A DNA stretch of 64,000 nt from assembly GCA_019671005.1 (NCBI GenBank), contig CM033752.1:7626001-7690000 (forward strand), written 5' to 3'. Positions 34,915-45,231 of the stretch are shown here, piece by piece. The notes under the pieces were generated by a model. That model was not told where the DNA came from. It did no database searches and was given only the letters and a program-made list of their open reading frames with translations. A program made the translations under genes and the position numbers. Position 1 is the first letter of the stretch, and every line of letters begins with the position of its first letter. The DNA comes from Hibiscus mutabilis (taxonomy: Eukaryota > Streptophyta > Magnoliopsida > Malvales > Malvaceae).

Positions 34915-36100
34915 TTTTTTCAATTTGGGGATTCACGCCGAAAATGGCTACTGATCTTTCTTCAGATTTGGGGATTCACGCCGAAAATGGCTACCGATCT
35001 TTCTGGACTCACCTTGCTAAGGCTTCCGAACTCTTTCTTCAAATTTTGGGATTCACGCCAAAAATGGCTACCGACCTTTCTTTAGATTTGGGGATTCACG
35101 CCGAAAATGGCTGCCAAAACTTTCTTTAAATTTGGGGACTCATGCCGAAAATGGCTGCCAAAACTTTCTTTAAATTTGGGGACTCATACCGAAAATGGTT
35201 GCCGATCTTCTAGGACTCACGCTGCTATAGCTGCCGAAAATTTTTCTTCAATTTGGGGATTCACGCCGAAAATGGCTACCGATTTTTCTTCAAATTTGGG
35301 GACTCACGCAGAAAATGGCTGCCAAACTTTCTTCAAATTTGGGGACTCACACCGAAAATGGCTGCCAAAACTTTCTTTAAATTTGGGGACTCACACCGAA
35401 AATGGTTGCCGATCTTTTAGGACTCACGCTGCTATAGCTGCCAAAATCTTTCTTCAATTTGGGGATTCACGCCGAAAATGGCTACCGATTTTTCTTCAAA
35501 TTTGGGGATTCACGCCGAAAATGGCTGCCAAACTTTCTTCAAATTTGAGGACTCACGCCGAAAATGGTTGCCAATTTTTCTTCAAATTTGGGGACTCACG
35601 CCGAAAATGGCTGCCAAACTTTCTTCGAATTTGGGGACTCACGCCGAAAATGGCTGCCAAAACTTTCTTTAAATTTGGGGACTCACACCGAAAATGGTTG
35701 CCGATCTTCTAGGACTCACGCTGCTATAGCTGCCGAAATATTTCTTCAATTTGGGAATTCACGCCGAAAATGGCTACCGATTTTTCTTCAAATTTGGGGA
35801 CTCACACCGAAAATGGCTGCCAAACTTTCTTCAAATTTGGGGACTCACGCCGAAAATGGCTGCCAAACTTTTTTTGAATTTGGGGACTCACACCGAAAAT
35901 GGCTGGCAAAACTTTCTTTAAATTTAGGGACTCACACCGAAAATGGTTGCCGATCTTCTAGGACTCACGCTGCTATAGCTGCCGAAATCTTTCTTCAATT
36001 TGGGGATTCACGCCGAAAATGGCTACCGAGTTTTCTTCAAATTTGAGGACTCACTCCGAAAATGGCTGCCAAACTTTCTTCAATTTTGGAATCCACTTTT
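34915..36100. repeat. 41-43-bp tandem array in element E
   Basis: Some 25 units have the core actcacgccgaaaatggctg followed by cttcaaatttgggg. A variant with cacgctgctatagctgcc recurs at about 35220, 35429, 35720 and 35970, giving a higher-order period of 209-291 bp. Three long plus-strand frames run through the array only because the unit lacks stops; they are not genes. Confidence 0.92.
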
Positions 36101-37436
36101 TAATACTCTTTGATAATTCTTCAAGTACCTGTCCAAGCAAAAATTGACATGCCCCTATCTATATGATGCATGTAATGTAATGCTTTCTTTCTCCTATTTT
36201 TCTTTTTTTCTCTTTTCTCTTTTCTCATTTTCTTTTTCTTTTCTTCTTTTTTCTTTTTTCACTTTCTCTCTTTTTCTTCTTTTTTCTTTCAACCTTTTTT
36301 TATTCTAAAGTCTTACACCCTGAAAGGTCGTTCCTCATATTTCTTCATCTCTTTACTGCTTCACTGTATGCTCTTAAATCCTCATTTGAACCTGCTTTTA
36401 AACCTTTTGTGCGGAAGGCTTTATTGTCTTCAGGGTTATCACCCGTCTTCATAAATGATCCTCTGGTTCTTATATTATTTTTATAAGAACCATTGTCATC
36501 TTCTTCGCTTGGCGTTGCCCCATTCAACCACGAGCTCCACTGCTTTGAATTTTCTGACCCATCATACTGAGCCTTGATTTATTTCTAGTCACGGGGTGAG
36601 CCAAAATGCTTCCATCCCCTAAGCTCATCCTTGATCTTCTCGTAGCACTTCGACGGGAACTAACTCTCGGTCCCTATGCTTTAAATCTCATCATCATTCA
36701 TTTTTAAAGTAATGCAAAAGGCAATTTACTTGTGTATATTTCAAAAAATAATGATTGTTGAAAAAAGATAATGATCATTTCGAAAATCACAACTTGGAGG
36801 GGATACCAAACATTTTGAAAACATTGTTTGGAACAAATGGTAAACATCTTTTTCTTTTCTTCTTCATTTTTAAGGACCAAACATTTTTTTTAAAATAATG
36901 CTTGGAGAATGGTAAACAAAATTCGAAGTGTATTGCCAAACATTTTTAAAAACTAATGTTTGGGGGAAATGGTAAACATCAAAACTTTGGGAGAAAATGT
37001 CAAACCTTTTAAAACATGTTTGCCCCTGAAATATCAAACACCATAGCGCATCTGCTTCAAGTTACCAGAGATCAACTCTAATGAAGCGCATATTTAGAAG
37101 ATCTTGACCATTGTGGAGATATGTGCCAATGTATAGTTTCTTCTGTTCTAATAGGCTTTTGAGAGGAACAACCCTACCTAGTTTCTACCCCGTTTAAGGT
37201 GGCTCTCTTAATCTCACTATTTCACCATGCCCCATCCTTCCCTCATTTGGGTGTCAATCAAGCACTTCGAAGTTTGACGTTCCTTGAAGCAAAGTTAACC
37301 CTTATAGGCAGAATGAAATTTGAAGACATTCTCATTCAACTTGGATAACTATGGATGACCAGAATGGTCTTTGGGGCTTGTAATGTAGGCCTTTGGTTTA
37401 TGGTTAAGTAGAACAGTATTTCTGTACTTGTATAAC
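36101..37436. other. Gene-free part of element E
   Basis: A T/C-rich tract (36180-36300) is followed by three or four loose repeats of ccaaacattttgaaaacatt and atggtaaacatc (about 36800-37030). No protein domain is seen on either strand. Confidence 0.5.
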
Positions 37437-38290
37437 TTGGATCACTCTAGACTTTTTTTTATGCCCATTATTCCTTCCCTTTTTTGGATCACTCTAGACT
37501 GCCCGTTTTTTTTGGGTTTTCACCCTAGAGTTCATTTCCTTTCTTTTTACTGTAGGCTGCCTTGCATTCTGGCTATATACTGATGTTCGTTTTCTGTTCA
37601 ATAATGTTTGATCCTTCAATACTCCTCGAAACTTAGATTTCTTGAATGAAGGACTACGAATACATTTCTGGGAATTCTTGTGATTGGCACTCCCAGATGA
37701 AATGTTATTCTTTCTTTCTTCTTCTTTTTTCTTCTTTTTCACTTTTTCTCTTGGATCGCTCTAGACTGCCCATTTTTAGGCTTTCACCCTAGAGGTCACT
37801 TCCTTCTTCTGTACCTTCAGATCAGTGTATTTTGGTTGGATATTGATGCCAGCAGGCTCAGGCAGACTACAATTTTTCTTCAATTTCAGGATCACTCTAG
37901 ACTGCCCATTTTTGGGTTTTCACCCTAGAGGTCATTTCCTTTTTCGAAATTGGCAATCTTCGGGCCGACTTGTCTTGACTTGGCTTCAATTCGAGCTTGT
38001 ATCTCTTGCACATAGTTAAAGTCTCGTTCTTGTATTGTTCGATCTGTGTGTGAAGCATATATAATATTCTTTCTTTCTTTTTCTTTTTTCTTTTTCTTTT
38101 CTTCTTTTTCTTTTTTTTCTCTCTCTCTCTTTCTTCTTTTTTATTTATTTTATTTTATTTTTTCTTTTCTTTTCTTCTCTTCTCTTTTTTGTTTTGTTTT
38201 GTTTTGTTTTTTTTTGTTTTAGACTGCCCATTTTGGGTTTTTAGACTTGAATCTCTTTCTTCTTATTCGAGTCTATAAATGTATCCTCGA
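37437..38290. repeat. Repeated ctctagactgcccatttt motif in element E
   Basis: The motif ctctagactgcccattttt plus gggttttcaccctagag occurs at about 37490, 37757, 37892 and, partly, 38221. Spacing is 135-330 bp, with T/C-rich tracts in between (38060-38220, including gttttgttttgtttt). The plus-strand element at 57-64 kb has a single copy of the same motif at 62155. Confidence 0.75.
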
Positions 38291-40200
38291 ATCAACACAT
38301 ATCTATACTGGGTATTGATGATATCTTCTGCTCGAAGTTACTTGCCTCTCTGCAGCTCTTCTGATATTTACTCGATCTAGATTGCTTCAACCTTCTGATT
38401 ACCATTTCTCTTCTTTTCTTTGGTTTTTCGTTTGGACATATCCTTGTTTTCAACCACTTTCTTCTGATGAGTTTCTGATCTTCGTATCCAATCTGTCTGG
38501 ACTCATCTCTGTCTTCTGGTAAAGTAAAAGAATATCATTCGTTGTCAAATTCACAGATGTCCTGAGAATGCCTTCAGGGGGTAGAGGTTTAGGGTTAACT
38601 TTTGTTTCAAGGATCTTAAACGACAAGTGCCTGAGAAGATAAATTCTTAAAATGGGAACTGCCCATTGTCTAAACACTCACTTTATTCCTCTATTGGCCT
38701 AAGTAAACTAGCAGATACTCACATTTACAATATCCTCACAACATTCAATCTCTTCTAAATATATGCAACTTAGAGTTGATCTTTGGATCTGAAGCAAATG
38801 TACTGTTGCATTCAAAATTCGAGGATCTGGTATAGAAATGATATATACACATGTCCATTAAAAAATGCATGTATATGCATATGGGAAAACTACCCCATAA
38901 AAATAAAATGTTTAAGGAATCAAGAATGTAAAAATGCTTTCTAAATGGAAATGTGATTTTTAATTCTAAAAAATATATGTTTGAGAGTTTTTTTTAAAGC
39001 ATTGAGAATTTCTTTGCGAACTGATGGGAAAACCATAGGGACCTTCGGACTGCCTCCCGAGTACTAACTAATTCCGGTCCTTTGTAGTGCAGGCTTGCCT
39101 CTTATCTTGTTTTCCAATGCTGGATCAACTCTCTCATCATAACTCCCTCGTCAACCAGCTTCTTGATTTTTTTCTATTAACGACCCCAAATTTCTTAGTG
39201 CCATACCCCAGCGCCTCAATGTAGAACTCACATATACCTTGACCAGATAAGGCCATATGTCCGAGATGGAATACTCCGAATATCTCTAAATATGTACTTG
39301 TTCGAGGAATTTTTCTCGGCGATTCAGAGGAATCTACCTGTCTTCTTCTCTTACGATCACGAGAACCTTCGAAAGTGGTACCCATTTATCTTTTTCTTTC
39401 CTTATGCTCATACGTAGGTCTGGTCTTCAAACTTAGGTCCCGGAGTGCATGTTCATTTCTCTCTCCGGCTGTCATGAGGTCCTCAAAGCTGGCCTTCATT
39501 TTCTCGAGCATCTTATTAAAGAAGAAATAAGAAATATGGTATGGAAGCCACTTTTCTCTTTATCTACGGGAGGCTGCACCTGGGTCGCTAAACACAGGCA
39601 CCTCAAAGCACATTCCTTGAAGCTTTCATCAGGTTTCATCTTCGTACCCTAGAGATACTGACAACTCGGTGCTAGGTCCAAAGCATATCATCTCATGGTA
39701 GGTCCTGCTAGACTGTCGGGGAAGTAGTGGATCGACAATTTTCAATGCAGCCCTCCATCTTTTTGCAGAATATGGTCACGTGAATCTTGGGGCATCTTGT
39801 TCCGTTATCATGCGCAAATCTGAGAATCTTTAGAATTCGGAGGAACGACCAAACCAGGGTTCAAACAGAGCTTTCTTGCATTAAAGGCATCAAACTTCTT
39901 TTTTTCTCTCTTTTTCTCTCAAGTCCATCTTTTAACTGCTCGAATATTGATTTTTGAGTGTCTTCAATTCTTTTATCCATGATAAAACCCTAATTGGTCT
40001 TTGAATTACTCCTCATAAAGTTTATGCAAGGTAATAATAATGCAAGGCAATGATAATGTCATGTAAAACATGCCATGATCGTGCAAAGCAATGCAATGCA
40101 ATCCTAAAATATAAACATGAATGCAATAAGGTATTGATTCCAAAAGTGATCCCCATAGAACGACATTCATTGAGGCCAAAAGGTTTCATTATATCATATA
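38291..40200 (-). other. Element E internal region, unassigned
   Basis: Several minus frames are open for 60-80 codons (38450-38677, 39137-39385), with phrases such as NPKPLPPEG. I cannot match them to protease, reverse transcriptase or integrase. About 40041-40180 repeats the atgcaa-rich stretch found again at 42370-42470. Confidence 0.4.
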
Positions 40201-40214
40201 TTAGATATTTACAG

Positions 40215-40415
40215 TTACTGATAAGCTTCAGTGCCTACTTTCTTAACTTCATCCAGTAGTTCGGTCAGCTTGCCTCTGTAGTCCAACACTTGATCCATGT
40301 TCTGACAAAGCCTGCCACCTTGTTGAGCCGCCTTACCTGCTCGAGTAATATCGATCTTCGGGTCTTCATCTATCCCCTGCTTAGTCTTTCGTAGCTTGGA
40401 AGTTGCCCTTTCCAA
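40215..40415 (-). pseudogene. Possible second, diverged copy of the small ORF
   Basis: This 66-codon frame ends LTELLDEVKKVGTEAYQ, which resembles the end of the small ORF at 42556 (IKLLRAIEELGGRARAY). It lies behind the same kind of atgcaa-rich leader (40041-40180 against 42370-42470). It may be an internal duplication or a piece of another element. The similarity is weak. Confidence 0.35.
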
Positions 40416-40899
40416 CTGAAGAGTGTTGAATTGTCATTGCTCTATCGTAAACTTGTTTCTAAAACTCTTGTTAATGGATAAGTTATTATGTAGCTCATCT
40501 CTGGAGACTATCCTACCTATTCCCAATTTCCTTAAACGTACATGATAACATCCTAACTTGATTCTTGCTTGACTAGTTTCTCTTCTTTCAATATTCTGAG
40601 TCGTCTTTCAATTGGACAACACCGTTCATCTATTCTGATATTCTTAAACACTCGGGAAAGCTTCTGATGATCATTCTGCAAATTCAATTTTATCCAAGTT
40701 ATCTCTCTCTTATCTGAGCTGGCTGAACTCAAAAGAATATCTCTCTCCTATGATGCCCCTATCTCCGATCTTCAAATTTAACTCGCTTGAGTGACCCACT
40801 TCGGTATTACTCGAACTTTGTCCTGGATATCGATTCCTCCTCAACTTTGCCCCTCGGGTGATCGTTAGCTCACTATAGAATTGGGGAACTCCGTCTTCG

Positions 40900-41770
40900 A
40901 AACCTAAAATCCTCATCGCGATAAGATCTTGAACTCATTCCTCAGGGCCCTGCAATCCTCAATACTGTGACCCAAACTTCCTAAACGGTAATTGCCTCTA
41001 ACACGTGTGTCGTAATCTCTTGGACAAGACAGTCTCTTCGCTAGAGACTTCACCAAGGTAATAAGGCTCTTGTCGATGAACATTAAGAGTAGTTCGGTGT
41101 ACCTCGCAGGAATCGAGATATACTTCTTTTCATTACTTGCTTCTCAAGTTTCTTCTGGACCGAGCTCTATTTTTTGAAAGTCTGACTCAAGCATACCTTC
41201 CGCCTGTTTATTGATGCAGATCACAAAAGAGGTTCAATTTGTTGTATTTGGCTGACTTGGAGGTAGAACTCTGACTATCTTGCTCTCTATTGTGATCCTT
41301 AATCGGTTCTTCTTTTGGTTTGATGGATCGCTTACCTTTCGTCAAAGTATTCATCTGATTCATCACGTCTTCCCTCTGCTTCTTTCAACTCTTGCACTTT
41401 ACTTTGCTCATTACCAGTACCGTGTCTCCTTACCGTGTCTGACCTGAAGTCTTCAGATGGTTCCTCTTCTATTGGCTCCGATCTTGTTCTGGACAAAACA
41501 CTGGATCCGTGCCCTCTAATATCTGACCAGACGACCCTTTGCCAGTTATGAATGATTTCTGAGATTTGAGGAACCACTTCGGGAATCAATACCCTATAAA
41601 CGCGAGAATGCATGCAAATGCGATGTAGATTCTCGAACAGTCTTTGAAAAACTTTCAATAGAGAAAATATATGTTTGCAAGAAATTAATAATGAATTACA
41701 TGCAACAGTTGAATTTATTCTAGAGAACTTGACTTCGGGAAGCAAAACATGTGCTCCACGTCTCGACATC
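40900..41770 (-). pseudogene. Element E gag C-terminal region, decayed
   Basis: Across frames I read KKYISIPARYTELLLMFI (about 41110-41060), then GNYRLGSLGHSIEDCRALRN (about 41000-40940), which stands where Tat-type gag proteins have a GHSIENC zinc-knuckle-like motif. Upstream there is a charged stretch with EPIEEEPSEDFRSDTVRRH and VQELKEAEGRR (41332-41500). Stops and shifts are frequent. It would be part of a capsid/nucleocapsid protein, now broken. Confidence 0.65.
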
Positions 41771-42555
41771 GTCTTCAGGATGATGGATGACTCCGTCTTC
41801 TCCTCTTATTCTATTCTGTGGACTCGTGACGTCATGATCTTTATTTTTGTGGCTTCTGAAAAGGACATCAGACAATATATTTTCTTCTGTAGATCTGGGT
41901 ACGTCTAAACATGGATGGATTCTATCAGTCCTAGGGGAGTACTTTAAAACTTTTTGGGGTTTAAATTAAAATTTTCAAGGATCATTTGGTTTAAAAATTC
42001 CCCTTTTTTATTATCAAAAAGTTTTAACTTACTTAAAAAATGAAACTTTTAGGTTTCTTTTTGTTATTATTATTATTCTGAAAGTTTTATAAGGGAAGAA
42101 GTTTCAAACCAAAATAATAATATTTTCAATTTTTTTAAATGAGTTAAATTAAAATCTGAGATTTTTTAAAAAAAATGGTCAAATGTGAAGATTTAAAATT
42201 GGGGTTCTGCGGCCTTGACTGAATCTTCTGCGTCGTACGTGCCTTACTATCGTACTGTCTTCTTTCGCGATTGGTCTTTGCTCGGCCTAACTTGATACTG
42301 TAATATTATCGTTTCTGGCAAAACATACTTTTTCTATTTTGAAAGCCTTTTAATGAACTGTTATTGAATCAACACCATGTCATGATATGCAACATGAATG
42401 CAAATAAAGGCATTGATTCCGCTGGTAATCACCCTTTCGAACGACTTTCATGGGAATTAAAGGGTCCAGATTACAAAAAAGGTCCATATTACAAAAGGAG
42501 TCTCTATTACAAAAAGAGTCCCTATTACAAAAAGTCTTAATTCCAAAACAAAATT

Positions 42556-42849
42556 CTACACATAAGCCCTAGCTCTACCTCCTAGCTCCTCGATAGCTCT
42601 GAGCAACTTGATAAACCTTGGTGCATATTCCATGTCCGGGGTTACGAAAGGTCGGAGAGTCGCGGCTTCGGTAGCTAAGTCATTCACACACCTTGTAGCT
42701 CGTTGTATGTCCACCATCAGGGTCTCGTGTGTATACTTTGGCACTACACGCTTGCTCGGCAAATCGTTACTTCGGATCTGTTGATTAATCTCTGACCGAT
42801 GTCGCGCGACTAAATCAATGTCGTCCTTCCTAAGACACCTTTTTTCCAT
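42556..42849 (-). CDS. Small conserved ORF ahead of gag in element E
   Basis: 97 codons, starting MEKRCLRKDDIDLV and ending ELGGRARAYV. It aligns along nearly its whole length with a broken frame at 59723-60093 in the other Tat-like element: SEINQQI against SEVNQWA, VDIQRATRCVNDLATEA against VQIQDVAKHVRMLAKEA, and IEELGGRARAY against IKELGAPAEMY. Predicted to be largely helical, with no zinc knuckle or catalytic motif. It sits between the PBS and gag. Ogre elements are known to carry an extra ORF of unknown function there; whether this is the same protein I cannot tell. The frame is open upstream to 42999, but the methionine at 42849 matches the homolog's start. Confidence 0.65.
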   Translation of the reverse strand: MEKRCLRKDDIDLVARHRSEINQQIRSNDLPSKRVVPKYTHETLMVDIQRATRCVNDLATEAATLRPFVTPDMEYAPRFIKLLRAIEELGGRARAYV

Positions 42850-43096
42850 GATGAAATATTTTCTAATCGGGCAAACCACTTGAATCAATGCCTCTATGTA
42901 ATGTGGATGCAATGATAATGCAACAAAAGTATGTGTAAAATAAAAATAAAAATAAAACACAAAAAATGAGTTAGTACCGAATAAAAATAATAAATACAAA
43001 AATAAAAGGACAAATAAAATAAAATAAGGTAAACAAACAAAAAATCCTATTTATCCCGTCTAAAACACCTGAGGTTATCCGCATGGCTCTAAAGGG

Positions 43097-43360
43097 GTGG
43101 GTTTCTATATGTTCTCTACATGCAGTGTTGGTGCTAGGAGGTACCCGAATTGTCCTTGTTGTCCTATACTAAGAGTAGCAAGGCCCCCGATCATCACCCA
43201 TTATAGGCTCCTTTCAACCGAGTTCAATTCAGGGGGACCCATTCGCTTATGCCCGTACGAAGGAATGATATCCTTACGAAAGCATAAGGTACTCGAGCCC
43301 CGAAGGTACTTGCTAGGCCCATACGGGAGAACGATATCTCCACGAAAGCATTAGCGTTTT
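43097..43360 (-). other. Leader block of element E shared with the second Tat-like element
   Basis: Read on the minus strand this stretch (cctagcaagtaccttcgggg, gaaggtattc-type sequence) matches 59190-59350. The open plus-strand frame at 43097-43354 is antisense to it and is not supported as a gene. Confidence 0.7.
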
Positions 43361-43536
43361 CCCCCCACTTAAAAAACCAGTTTATATGCCACATTTTAAA
43401 TACGTTAAAATAAACCCGCAATTATAACTGAATGTTAATTTAATAGTCACTTTAACCCAAAATTTCTAATATTAATAAAGCGGTAATTATTTTAAAAAGC
43501 TTGACTCTCTTCTTGTTTTCGAAAAACAAAAAATTG

Positions 43537-43554
43537 TCCCCAGCGGAGTCGCCA
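43537..43554 (-). promoter_or_regulatory. Primer binding site of element E
   Basis: tggcgactccgctgggga on the minus strand, two bases after the 5' LTR. It resembles the arginine-tRNA site described for Ogre-like elements. Confidence 0.8.
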
Positions 43555-43556
43555 TC

Positions 43557-45088
43557 TGTAGCTATGTCTGTTTCGCTAAAAAATACCGAGTTTTCGAAGT
43601 GTTGGTTGTCTTTCGGATATAAAATATTTATCGTGAGGGTTTTGAAAAAACGCGTTATATTAGAAATTAGAGTCGCCACCGGCCACTTAGGTAGGCCGGA
43701 CACCATAAAACTAGAGAAAAACTATTGGGTTCGAGAGTCGGTTACGGATGGGGAAGGATTAGCACCCCCACACCGCCCAAAATTGGTACTTTAATAATTA
43801 CCGCTTTATTAATATTAAACTTTCCGGATTAAAGTGACGATTAGTTTAAAATTCGGTTATAATTGTGAATAAATTTTAAAGGCCCCGTTATCTGAGAGTA
43901 AACGCCCAACCACTATCACTATATCGACATCGCCGTTTTACGCTCGGATAAAAGGGCACCGCATTGACAATTTATATATCTGATATGCAACCTAAAACAT
44001 GGCGAATATAAATACAATGTGATAAAATATAAATAAATACTAACATAATAAACTACTAATCTAACATAAATAAAATACTAATCTAACATAAATAAAATAC
44101 TAACATAATAAAATACTAATCTAACATAAATAAAATACTAATCTAACATAAATAAAATACTAATCTAACATTAATAAAATACTAATCTAAAACATACATA
44201 CATAAATATTAATTTAACTCATAAATAAAAACAAATCTAACATAAATAAAATATTAATCTAAAACATACATACATAAATATTAATCTAACTCATAAATAA
44301 AAACAAATCTAACATAAATAACATATTAATCTAAAACATAACTTTAAAACATAAACAAATACTAATCTAAAACATACATACATAAATATTAATCTAACTT
44401 ATAAATAAAAACAAATCTAACATACATAAAATACTAACATTCATAAATATTAATCTAACACATAAAAAACAAATTTAACATAACTAAAATATTAATATAA
44501 AACATAAATTTAAAACATAATAAATACTAATCTAAAGCATAAATAAACATACAAAGTAAAAAAGAATACAATTTTAAATTAACTAATACTTCATTAAATC
44601 ATAAAAATTACAACATAAATAAAAAGGAAAGAAAATATACCTAACTAGGAGCTCGAATAACGAACCCCGACTGAACCCCACCGGGATCTGCCACGACCTC
44701 TCCAAAATTATTAACTAGATCGGACCTAAAATAAGACCCCGATCGAATGTTGGATCGAACCAACTGGGGTCGAGGGCACTGCCCCCAACCCCGGCCCGCC
44801 TTGCGGCCGGCCTAGCTCCCAATTGGGGAGCCAATTTCATGGCCATTTTTTTTGGCAATTTGGCGTGAAATTCTCCAAATTGGCTGCCCCCAATGCCTTG
44901 TATTTATAAGCAAAGGGGTGGGTGGTTTGGGTGACGTGGAGCATGCTGCTCCACGCAGTTTCTTTTTTTTAAAAAAATATATTTATTATTATTATTATTA
45001 TTTGATTTTTCACTAATTTTATATTAATAATAATATTATTAAAATAATACTAATAACACTAAAACCCGGTCAAAAATGAGTGATTACA
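43557..45088 (-). repeat. Right (5') LTR of element E
   Basis: It pairs with 32356-33837 with few substitutions, and is about 50 bp longer, mostly through extra units of the minisatellite at 44030-44530. The TATA-like CTTATAAATAC lies near 44905 on the minus strand. Confidence 0.95.
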
Positions 45089-45231
45089 CCTAAAAATTCA
45101 AATAAAATAAATCTAAGATTAAAATTAATAAAATAAACTTGAAAATGAATAGAAATTAAAAATAAAATAAAATGGGTTGCCTCTCATTTAGCGCTTTATT
45201 AACGTCGTTTAGCTCAACGACCTGCTTCAGA

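Larger units (their letters stand above)
32356..45088 (-). mobile_element. Tat/Ogre-like LTR element E, nested in D
   Basis: Two ~1.5-kb LTRs with TG..CA ends enclose 9.7 kb. Flanks cctga (32351-32355) and cctaa (45089-45093) match at 4/5. The PBS tggcgactccgctgggga two bases from the 5' LTR is the type found in Ogre/Tat elements. On the minus strand it carries a small ORF, a decayed gag C-terminal region, then several kilobases of tandem repeats and polypyrimidine tracts. No reverse transcriptase or integrase motif was found by eye, so it is probably non-autonomous. Confidence 0.87.

Noticed and set aside
34944..36046. Long overlapping plus-strand frames of up to 201 codons
   Set aside because: They run through a 41-43-bp tandem array whose unit lacks stops in more than one frame. 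The peptide is a repeat of NLGTHTENGC-like units, and array frames of this kind are expected by chance.
34915..36100. CRISPR-like spacing of repeats
   Set aside because: Repeats are directly adjacent and degenerate, with no unique spacers and no cas genes, and the context is a plant retroelement.
43097..43354. Plus-strand 85-codon frame
   Set aside because: It is antisense to the leader block of element E, whose homolog in L is on the sense strand.
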